Assembly (NCBI RefSeq): GCF_042666435.1
Contig: NZ_JBHTDC010000001.1
Span: forward strand, 1,674,001-1,738,000
Reading direction: 5' to 3'
DNA length: 64,000 bases
From: Allosphingosinicella sp042666435
GTDB taxonomy: Bacteria; Pseudomonadota; Alphaproteobacteria; Sphingomonadales; Sphingomonadaceae
Shown: positions 56,947-64,000 of the stretch, one piece after another
Layout of the letters: each line of letters begins with the position of its first letter
Numbering within the stretch: position 1 is the first letter of the stretch
The notes under the pieces: generated by a model
The model's input: only the letters and a program-made list of their open reading frames with translations
Told to the model about the DNA's origin: nothing
The model's database searches: none
Position numbers and translations under genes: made by a program

Positions 56947-59205
56947 TCATTCTCCATCGAGCGGCACTTCCGCGTAGCGATTGAGGCCCGCGCCGCCTTG
57001 GGAGCCGGCATCGTAGACAAACCCATAGACCCGGCTTCCGTCCGGCTTGCGGATGATATTGCCGCGGACCCAGGAACCCTCGATGCCGTCGATCAGAAGA
57101 ACCGGCGGCTGCCAGCCGGCCTCGTCACGGGTGCTGAAGAGGCTTCGCGAACCCTCGTCGGCGAACAGCAGGTGCGCCGTGTCGCCGTCATTGACGAGAT
57201 CGGCAGCCGGCTGCTGCGAGTCGACCGCATCGGTCATCACGCGGTGCCCGGATATCATGACCGGCCCGGCCGGCGCGGAGCCGCCCCGCAGCTTCCGTTC
57301 CCACAAGGTGCCGTCGGCCAGCCGATAGACGATGAACAGCGTGTCGGTCGCCTCGTCGAAAGCCAGTGGAAGCACGGCGCCATATTCGGCCCGGCTGGTC
57401 CCGGCCCCGCTGGCCAGTTGCCGGCGCGCGGTCAGCGTCCCGTCCGGCAGCAGGCGGCGATACCAGATGCTCCCGTCAGCACTGAAATAAGCGAGGTGCA
57501 CGATGTCGTCGCGGCCGAGGATCGCCTGGGGTCCCGCCGTGACCTCCGCCGCTTCGGGGTCGATCTCGACCGGCAGGCTCCAGCGGCCGTCGGCGGCGCG
57601 GATCGCGTAGTGCAAGCGGTCTGCGAGGAACACCGTGACCATGCTGCCGTCCGAGCGGACGGCCAGCGTGGCCATCTGCGCCACCGCTTCCGCTTCCGCC
57701 GCGAGTTCGTCGCGAATGGCCCAGCTGTCGGGGTGCGTCGGATGATCCGACGTCCGGAAGACATGGTGACGCACGGAATGGGTAACCTGGTGGATGATGT
57801 GGATGCGGTCTCCGACCTGGCGGCCGTCCACCGATTCCAGATCGCGGGTGTCGGGACGGTTCGCTCCGTCGACCTCGCTCCAACTGCGCCCGCCATCGGC
57901 CGACTTCATCATCATGAACTTGTTGTCGGTCTCGGTCGGCTCCATGATGAAATAGAGATCGCCGTTCGTCGCCTGCCAGGGGCCGATGCGCCCCGGTGTC
58001 TCGACGAATGTCCCACCCAGATGACCGGCCGGAACCGACAGCCGGACTTTCGCGACCGGACCGGCGGGAACCGCCTCGCCGGCGCTGTCGACCATCCGGA
58101 ACTCGAAGTGGTCCCCGGCTTCGTTGACTGCCGGGCCATCGGCGTGACGGCGGATCACGATTGGCCATTCGAACTCCCCATGGCGCCCTGTGCCCGCCGC
58201 CCAGCGGGGCGTCCGCTTCCGGAGCGAGAGGCCGATGCCGGGAGCGAAGGGCGCGTTCGAGCCGGACAGCAGGTCTCCGGTCTCCTCGCCATGGGCGTAA
58301 GCGGGCGTGACAACGATACTGACCCGCGGCGTTCGCGGCTCACCTTCCAGAACGATCTCCGCGATATCCACCTGCCCGGCGGCCGGTGCCAGGATGCCGT
58401 GACCGGTGGGTGCCAGCTTACCCCCCACAGGCACCGCGAATTCGAGTGTATCGTCGTCGAAATTGACTTCGAGCTGTTCACCCTCGAGTTGGATCTCCGC
58501 CTCGTGCCAGGCGCCGCGGGCGATATTCGCGCGTTCGTCCCTCAGGACGGTTTCCCGGCCGCCAACGACGCGGATGACGCGAATATGCCCGTCGGGGTCG
58601 AACTGGATACGGCCGTGATTGTTGGCGTCGACATAGCCGAAGACTAGAGCGAAGCCCTCGCGGGCATCGACCGGCAAACGGAAGCGGGCGCCCAGGGTGA
58701 ACTCCGGCAGCGGCCAGGGCGCCTCGTACAGAGCCACCATCCCGCGCTGGCCTCCGCCGGCTCGCATCACGCGGCGAGGTCCGTCTTCGACGACGGCCAG
58801 GCCTTTCGGCGCTCCCGCCACAACGACCCACCCCGGCGGCGTCGAACCGGGAGCTCCCTCATCGAAGTCGAGCTTCAGCTCGCGTTGGGGATAGGGAAAG
58901 TCGTGCGCTTCCACCGTCTCCCAGCGCCCCCCGTTGCGGCGCGCCTGCAATCGGTAGTCCGCCGGGGCCCGGCTCTGCTCGATCTCCATCCGCAGCCGGA
59001 ACGGCCGGTCGGCCGGCACCGTGACCTCCGCGTTCGGCTCGCCCGCCCAGCCGGCATCGGCATTGAGCGGCGCCTGAAAATCGGAGCGGATGCGAAAGGC
59101 GGGGTCTTGCGCATGGGCGGCGCCCGCCAGCATCAGGGCCGCTGCCGCGCTCGCCAGCCGGAGGTGCCGCAAACGGTGTGCGCTCGCATCGATGGGATGA
59201 GCCAA
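56947..59205 (-). CDS. Exported BNR-repeat (sialidase-fold) protein
   Basis: 752 residues. TTG start with AGGAG eight bases upstream; signal peptide ending AAHAQ. Residues ~80-270 resemble a concanavalin-like jelly roll (FALVFGYVDANNHGRIQFD). Residues ~370-750 contain at least one BNR/Asp-box (SADGGRSWSE) and repeated propeller-like blades (ADGSIWYRRLLPDGTL, ADGTLWERKLRGG). No sialidase catalytic arginine triad can be assigned, so glycosidase activity is unproven. It lies between an alkaline phosphatase and a purple-acid-phosphatase-like gene on the same strand. Confidence 0.72.
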   Translation of the reverse strand: MAHPIDASAHRLRHLRLASAAAALMLAGAAHAQDPAFRIRSDFQAPLNADAGWAGEPNAEVTVPADRPFRLRMEIEQSRAPADYRLQARRNGGRWETVEAHDFPYPQRELKLDFDEGAPGSTPPGWVVVAGAPKGLAVVEDGPRRVMRAGGGQRGMVALYEAPWPLPEFTLGARFRLPVDAREGFALVFGYVDANNHGRIQFDPDGHIRVIRVVGGRETVLRDERANIARGAWHEAEIQLEGEQLEVNFDDDTLEFAVPVGGKLAPTGHGILAPAAGQVDIAEIVLEGEPRTPRVSIVVTPAYAHGEETGDLLSGSNAPFAPGIGLSLRKRTPRWAAGTGRHGEFEWPIVIRRHADGPAVNEAGDHFEFRMVDSAGEAVPAGPVAKVRLSVPAGHLGGTFVETPGRIGPWQATNGDLYFIMEPTETDNKFMMMKSADGGRSWSEVDGANRPDTRDLESVDGRQVGDRIHIIHQVTHSVRHHVFRTSDHPTHPDSWAIRDELAAEAEAVAQMATLAVRSDGSMVTVFLADRLHYAIRAADGRWSLPVEIDPEAAEVTAGPQAILGRDDIVHLAYFSADGSIWYRRLLPDGTLTARRQLASGAGTSRAEYGAVLPLAFDEATDTLFIVYRLADGTLWERKLRGGSAPAGPVMISGHRVMTDAVDSQQPAADLVNDGDTAHLLFADEGSRSLFSTRDEAGWQPPVLLIDGIEGSWVRGNIIRKPDGSRVYGFVYDAGSQGGAGLNRYAEVPLDGE

Positions 59206-59344
59206 CGGGTCTTCTCCTAATCTATTGCTTCATCGAAAACGGGGCGCGCCCGTGGAGACGGCGCACGAAATTGTCCGGGGGGCGCGGCCGATGGCTTGCC
59301 GCCACCGGATGCACCCGGTGACGGCGGCACGACCAATCGGAAAA

Positions 59345-60544
59345 TCAGTTGCCCGGCGTCGTATCCGCCTTCCAGCCCCAGGCGCCCAGCATCACATCGA
59401 ACAGATAGGTGTTGGGGAAGTAGCCACGAACGCGTTCCGCCCCGGCGCCGATCGCCAGCGCGGGGACTTCCTCGGCGGTGTGGCTGTCATTGACGAGCAC
59501 GTTCTTCAGGCGGACGATGCCCTCCTCGGTCCCGGCCGCTTTCCACGCGTCATAGCCTTCCAGCACCTCGCCGCCGCGCGTGCCGCCATCGACCTGGAGG
59601 CCGAAGCTATGGTCGGCAGTGAACAGCAGCAAAGTATCGTCGAGGTCGACGCGCTTTTCCACTTCGGCGATCAGCTTGTCGAAATCGACGACGTTCTGCA
59701 GGCCCTCGCGCGGGTCATCGGTGTGAGCATCCCATTCGACGACCAGGAAATAGCCATTGGGCGACTTCTCCAGAATATCGAGCGCGCGATGAGTGGCCGC
59801 GCGGACATCCATCTGGTCGGCGACGACCACGGGCCGTATATTGGAAACGGGCACTTGCTCCAGCGCCGAATAGATCGGGCGGCGATGATTCTCGCTCAAC
59901 GCGTCGAAGCTGGTGCCCTTCACGGTCAATTGCTCGCCGATCTTCCGCCGGCCGGCGCCGAACATCACGTCCACTCCGTCGCCGAACCGCGGCGAAAAGG
60001 CCTGTGGGAAGATTTCACCCCACTTCCCGCGATCGTTGGAATGGGCATAAGCGGCGGCCGGCGTCGCATCGGCGATGGATTGCGTCGAGATCACCCCGGT
60101 GAGCAGCCCGCGCTCCTCGGCATATTCGAGCAAAGTCTTGGTGGGCGCGCCGTCCCTTTCCCGGCGCACGGCATCGGCGGACTGGCTGATCACTCCGTTG
60201 CGCGTCTTGAAGCCGGTCATGATCGAGGACATGCCATTGGCCGAGTCCGACACGAACCCGTCCACCGGCGAAGTCTCGCTCAAGCCGAGATGCGGCCATT
60301 GCTGAATTCGCAGCTTCAGAGGCTCGCCATAGCCCATCAGGCTGGCGCCGTTGATGGTCGACACGCCGCCGGCGTCGGCGAGGAACAGGATGACGTTCCT
60401 CGCTTGCCCTGTATCCCGCGCCTGGGCTTCCTGAGCCTGAGCCTGAGCCTGGGCATTGGCCGCGGGCGCCACCAACAGGGTGGCCGCCAGCAGCGGAAAA
60501 ACGGAACTGAACATAATATTTCTCATGGCAATGCGCTTCCCCAT
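59345..60544 (-). CDS. Alkaline phosphatase family protein
   Basis: 399 residues with signal peptide (MFSSVFPLLAATLLVAPAANA) followed by a Gln/Ala repeat. Catalytic elements of the PhoA superfamily: VILFLADAGG (metal aspartate), SDSANGMSSIMTG with the nucleophilic serine, EWDAHTDD, TADHSFGLQ and DSHTAEEVPALAIG. It hydrolyses phosphomonoesters in the periplasm. Its start overlaps the upstream receptor's stop by one base (TGATG), so the two are translated together; an ATG six codons later (60526) is the alternative start. Confidence 0.9.
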   Translation of the reverse strand: MGKRIAMRNIMFSSVFPLLAATLLVAPAANAQAQAQAQEAQARDTGQARNVILFLADAGGVSTINGASLMGYGEPLKLRIQQWPHLGLSETSPVDGFVSDSANGMSSIMTGFKTRNGVISQSADAVRRERDGAPTKTLLEYAEERGLLTGVISTQSIADATPAAAYAHSNDRGKWGEIFPQAFSPRFGDGVDVMFGAGRRKIGEQLTVKGTSFDALSENHRRPIYSALEQVPVSNIRPVVVADQMDVRAATHRALDILEKSPNGYFLVVEWDAHTDDPREGLQNVVDFDKLIAEVEKRVDLDDTLLLFTADHSFGLQVDGGTRGGEVLEGYDAWKAAGTEEGIVRLKNVLVNDSHTAEEVPALAIGAGAERVRGYFPNTYLFDVMLGAWGWKADTTPGN

Positions 60545-63420
60545 CAGAACGTATATTGAAGGCCGATATTATACTTCCGGCCTGCGAGGCTGGCGTCTTC
60601 GACAAACTGCCGATAGCCTTGATAGGAGACCTGGGGCTCATCGGTCAGGTTGGTGACGGCGGCGAAGGCTTTCAGGCCGTTGAGGAAAGTGTAGCCCGCT
60701 TCGATGTCCACCCGCTGCTCGGCGGCATAGAATTCGTCGCTCTCGATATCGTCGCCCAGACCTTCGATATAATCGTCGCGGTAACGATAGTCGCCACGGA
60801 TGTTGAAGCCCTTCCAGACCCATTCCAATGTTCCGGTAATCAGGAACTTGGAGAAGCCGGGAACCGGCAGTTTCCGGTCGTCGGCGCGATCGGGATAGGT
60901 CGCTTCGCTGTCCGAGAAGGTCGCGCTCACGGCGGCGCTCAGGCCACGGAGCGGGCCAGGCAGAAAGCTCAGGCGCTGCCGCGCAATCAATTCGATGCCG
61001 TAATTCTTCGCGGTCGACCCGTTCGTCGGGCGCTCATATTCGAAATCGCCTTCCGGATCCCGTATCGGAATGCCGTTCGCATCCAGCTCATTGAAGTTGT
61101 AGACGCGGGTGAAGGAGAAATCCTTCACGTCCTTGTAGAACAGGCCGACGGAATACAGGCCGCCGTTGCTTGTATAATATTCCAGCTGGACGTCGAAATT
61201 GTCCGATATGGCCGGCTTCAGGTTGGGGTTGCCTTCATAGATATCGCCATCTTCGTTGACGAACCGTCCCTCGGTGAGTTCTCCCAGACGCGGGCGCCCA
61301 TAGCTTCTGTTATAGCTTTCACGAAGGATCAGGTTGGGCACAAGCTCGTGGCGGAAATGAATGCCCGGCAGCCAGTGGCCATAGGAATCGCCGGAGCGGA
61401 TTTCGGTTACGGCGGCTTCTCCGTCGAGATAGCTTACGAACTTGTTGGTGTTCTTCCAGTCGACACGCTCGTAACGCACACCGGCAAGCACCGAATGGCC
61501 GTCCAGCCGCCAAGTTCCCATGACGTACCCGGCAGTGGTCTGCTCAACCGCATCATAGTCCGAGAAATTGCTGTCCTCCAGCGAGTCCTCCTCCTCGAAC
61601 TCGAAGAGGTCCGGGCGTGAGGAAAGGAGCGCCAGTCCGCTCCTGGGGCTGACTTCGAAAATTCTTGTCCCGCCCAGCAGGACCTCGTCATTGCGGGTAA
61701 GGATTTCCGCGTAAGGGAAGCTCTCGTCCATGCTGTACACGTCGGTGCGCTTGTCGAAGCGGGGGGCGCTGCGACGATATTTGGCGCCGGTCTTGAACGT
61801 AAACACGCTCGGCCCACTGTCGAAACTACGCTCCCAATCGGCCTGGGCGCTGAACACCGTCTCGGTCTTGACGGAGGTTTCCGCGATCAGCTCGCCTTCC
61901 GAGATAAGGGACAGATCGCCGTGATCCTGCCCATCCAGCGGATTGATGATGACCTCGCCGCGAGAAACGTTGATGAGCTCATATTCGAAAAGGAGCCATG
62001 GATCCGTCGGTTCCATCAGCACGCTCAGTTCGGTGTCGCTGGTCACCGTCTGCTTGCTCCTCGAGTAGAACAAGTCATAGGTGAGCAGGCTGTTGGGACG
62101 CTCATGGCGGCCGCCGAAATTGATGGAGTAGAGGTCGTTGTGGCGGTCGTCTTCCGTGCCGATCCAGCCGCGCGAACCTTGCGAACCGTCGTCGCCGGGG
62201 GTGCCGCGCCCATAATCGGGGGTCAGTTCGCCGTAGGTCTTGTCCCCGTCGATCGCATCCTGGAACTGGGTATCGATATCGATATCGCTCTCATTCTTCA
62301 CGCCCTTGCGCTGCGCATTGCTGTAGAAGCCGCGAAGATAGAAGGAATTGAAAGGATCGGCCCTGAAGTCCAGCGCGGCGTTCACGGTCGTGGTGTCGGT
62401 TACCCGGCTATCATATTCCCAATGCGATGATTCCATGAACCACACCGGTCGGTCATACTGATCGAGGCCCAGGCTGGGGTTGTTCTCGGGGGTGACCTGC
62501 ACCCAGTCCATGTCGCGGTTCCTGGAAGCGCGATCGGTTCGATAGCTGCTGACGGTCGCGCTGATGCCGAGATTCCGGTCGCCCCCGCCGACGCTCAGAA
62601 TATCCGAATATTGCAGGCTGCCCGAATGGCCCCAGCTGTCGGGCAGGTCGCTATAGACGCCGCCGGCCGTGATCTTCACCTCCCGGCCGCTTCGCTCGAA
62701 GGCGCTGCGGCTGATGACGTTGATGATGCCGCCGATGGCATCGCCGTCGCGATCCGGCGTGGGCGCCTTGATCACCTCGATATTGCTGATGCCGTCCGCG
62801 GCGAGCTGGCGGGTGTCGAATCCGCGGCCCCCGCCGGAGGTGGGCATGCGATTCCCGTCTACCTGGAACGAATTATAGTCCGCTCCGATGCCGCGGATGT
62901 TGATGCCCGCGGCGGATCCGTCCTGATCCTCGTTCACGCTCAAGCCGGGCAGGCGCTGCAGGGCAGCGCCGATATTGCCGTCCGGCATCTGGCCGAATAC
63001 TTCTTCGGAGATTATGTTGACGATGCCCGACGCGGTTTTCTGCTGGTTGATGGCGAGAGCCTGTCCGCGGGCCGAGGCACGCACGATGATGTCTTCACTG
63101 GCGAGCGCCTCGCTGACCAGGCCGACATTTGCCACCGCATTGCCGCCGCTGGGCACGGTCACAACGTGGAGGACTGTATCGAGGCCCACATATTGGATTT
63201 GCAGCGTGACCTCGCCGGCGGGCGCGGCCACCTGGAAACGGCCATCCTCGGTGGTATAATCCTGAACGTTGGTGCCGAGCACCCGCACGACGGCCCCACG
63301 CAGGGAGGCGCCGGACTCGCTGTCATAGATTCGGCCCGTTACCGTGCCTTCGCCAGCCTGAGCCAATGCCATTGCTGGAAATGCACAGGAAATAGAAAGT
63401 GCTGCGATAATATTGCGCAT
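60544..63420 (-). CDS. TonB-dependent receptor with CarboxypepD-like N-terminal domain
   Basis: 958 residues. After the signal peptide (MRNIIAALSISCAFPAMALAQ) comes a ~80-residue carboxypeptidase-regulatory-like domain (GTVTGRIYDSESGASLRGAVVRV), then the plug (SALGIGADYNSFQVDGNRMP-type region, NIEVIKAPTPDRDGDAIGG) and a large barrel ending YNIGLQYTF. Such receptors import polymers, oligosaccharides or complexed organophosphates. Its TGA overlaps the alkaline phosphatase start by one base, tying the receptor to phosphate release. Confidence 0.93.
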   Translation of the reverse strand: MRNIIAALSISCAFPAMALAQAGEGTVTGRIYDSESGASLRGAVVRVLGTNVQDYTTEDGRFQVAAPAGEVTLQIQYVGLDTVLHVVTVPSGGNAVANVGLVSEALASEDIIVRASARGQALAINQQKTASGIVNIISEEVFGQMPDGNIGAALQRLPGLSVNEDQDGSAAGINIRGIGADYNSFQVDGNRMPTSGGGRGFDTRQLAADGISNIEVIKAPTPDRDGDAIGGIINVISRSAFERSGREVKITAGGVYSDLPDSWGHSGSLQYSDILSVGGGDRNLGISATVSSYRTDRASRNRDMDWVQVTPENNPSLGLDQYDRPVWFMESSHWEYDSRVTDTTTVNAALDFRADPFNSFYLRGFYSNAQRKGVKNESDIDIDTQFQDAIDGDKTYGELTPDYGRGTPGDDGSQGSRGWIGTEDDRHNDLYSINFGGRHERPNSLLTYDLFYSRSKQTVTSDTELSVLMEPTDPWLLFEYELINVSRGEVIINPLDGQDHGDLSLISEGELIAETSVKTETVFSAQADWERSFDSGPSVFTFKTGAKYRRSAPRFDKRTDVYSMDESFPYAEILTRNDEVLLGGTRIFEVSPRSGLALLSSRPDLFEFEEEDSLEDSNFSDYDAVEQTTAGYVMGTWRLDGHSVLAGVRYERVDWKNTNKFVSYLDGEAAVTEIRSGDSYGHWLPGIHFRHELVPNLILRESYNRSYGRPRLGELTEGRFVNEDGDIYEGNPNLKPAISDNFDVQLEYYTSNGGLYSVGLFYKDVKDFSFTRVYNFNELDANGIPIRDPEGDFEYERPTNGSTAKNYGIELIARQRLSFLPGPLRGLSAAVSATFSDSEATYPDRADDRKLPVPGFSKFLITGTLEWVWKGFNIRGDYRYRDDYIEGLGDDIESDEFYAAEQRVDIEAGYTFLNGLKAFAAVTNLTDEPQVSYQGYRQFVEDASLAGRKYNIGLQYTF

Positions 63421-63765
63421 CAGTTTGCCCCGTTTCAGATGTGATGGAGGGCGAACTAGAAGCGCACAGTTGCATTTTTGTTGCGAAACGATAAGTCAGA
63501 ATTGTTACATTTCTATTTAACGAGTAAGAACATGTACTGTACAACTACACGATGCCAATAATGACTTAGGGACGCATTTCGGCATAGTGAGAACGATGTT
63601 GATAGCCCGGAACAGATATACGTTAGCTCGGCAGTATGAAGACGATATTTAACTTTTTCGGACGGGCTGAACGGTCGCAACGGGCCGATCCCGTTGAAAA
63701 ACTCACGCTGACCATGGTGAGGAAGCGCTGATGTCAGCATTCCCAACGACCGCGGAGCGAAGCCG
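63421..63765. other. Intergenic region upstream of the receptor, AT-rich
   Basis: About 345 bases. It is notably AT-rich near 63470-63660 compared with the region. It must contain the leftward promoter of the receptor-phosphatase operon. I looked for a Pho box (paired TGTCAT repeats) and found only a weak match, TGTAAC-N5-TGACTT on the minus strand near 63495-63511. A 157-residue leftward frame here lacks coding character. Confidence 0.45.
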
Positions 63766-63968
63766 ATGATGGGCGAACGAACCGCGATGCAGAAGCCGTT
63801 GCTCGACGCGTTCAATCCGGAGCGGCACTGCCGCCTGGCCACCTGCTTCGCTCGAGCGGCCGCTTCGTCGACCTCAGCGGCATTCGCGAGCATCTGCGAG
63901 CCTATTATAGCGATACAGGTCCGCCATCGATCGATCGAGAGTTCGACGCCATCAGCCGCTTCAGATGA
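63766..63968 (+). pseudogene. Frameshifted N-terminal fragment of an IS1182/IS5-type transposase
   Basis: Frame 1 starts MMGERTAMQKPLLDAFNPERH, matching the N-terminus of such transposases (MMGERT..QE.LF..F.LE.H). After a shift near 63840 a second frame gives LLRSSGRFVDLSGIREHL then RAYYSDTGPPSIDREF, which matches the next family segment (DRFVDLS.IR.HL.PYYS.TGRPSIDPE). It then ends in TGA, well before the catalytic core. No terminal inverted repeat is seen within the window. Confidence 0.7.
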
Positions 63969-64000
63969 TCCGATCGGTCGAACCACCCAGCCTGAATAGG

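Noticed and set aside
63421..63600. Pho box before the receptor-alkaline phosphatase operon
   Set aside because: Only a weak TGTAAC-N5-TGACTT match on the minus strand; not good enough to call.
63513..63986. 157-residue leftward frame at the right edge
   Set aside because: It overlaps the transposase relic on the other strand and has no recognisable features.

Overview
The window reads as a high-GC chromosomal segment of a sphingomonad-type alphaproteobacterium (Sphingomonadales). Supporting signs are a methionine synthase split into two genes, an ArsR-methyltransferase fusion ahead of metF, a HrcA-type CIRCE operator before groES, several large TonB-dependent receptors, tandem PilZ genes, and interspersed imperfect inverted repeats of the REP type. 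Most of it is compact core genome with many 4-bp start/stop overlaps. There is no CRISPR array, no prophage and no intact insertion sequence.

Layout. 1-7.6 kb: aminoacyl-tRNA-protein transferase (partial), threonine ammonia-lyase, a beta-hydroxyacid dehydrogenase coupled to an amidohydrolase, a DsbD-type disulfide reductase and an exported beta-helix protein. 7.7-13.3 kb: the methionine/folate operon, transcribed leftward as ArsR-methyltransferase, metF, metH N-terminal half and metH C-terminal half, starting at a perfect 20-bp palindrome. 13.4-24.1 kb: mlaA, two tiny lipoproteins, groES-groEL with CIRCE, sppA, a TRIC-type channel, a small zinc protein, an aspartic protease, an EamA exporter with threonine aldolase, and two PilZ proteins. 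24.1-33 kb: two very small genes, tRNA-Thr, aminopeptidase P, oligopeptidase B, a thioesterase, an alpha/beta hydrolase, serS and a gamma-glutamyltransferase. 33.2-39.6 kb: a leftward run of exported or membrane-anchored hydrolases (two amidohydrolases, a DUF885 protein and a divergent M19 dipeptidase) facing a LysR regulator.

40.7-48.3 kb is the most interesting part. An SHMT-like PLP enzyme and an EctD-like dioxygenase point left. To the right lies leuABCD, preceded by a leader peptide with a Leu/Val codon cluster and a strong terminator with an 8-nt antiterminator complement. Between that attenuator and leuA is a roughly 170-bp frameshifted 5' remnant of ilvC (ketol-acid reductoisomerase). 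Its translatable 56-codon frame ends in an ATGA overlap with the leuA start. This looks like a former ilvC-leuABCD operon that lost ilvC but kept its attenuator and translational hand-over.

48.5-52.6 kb: a TonB-like protein, then an MFS exporter and a cupin protein facing a second LysR regulator. 52.9-63.4 kb: a leftward locus with two TonB-dependent receptors, an alkaline phosphatase, a purple-acid-phosphatase-like enzyme and a large BNR-repeat protein, probably for scavenging phosphorus from organic esters. The right edge carries a frameshifted transposase fragment.
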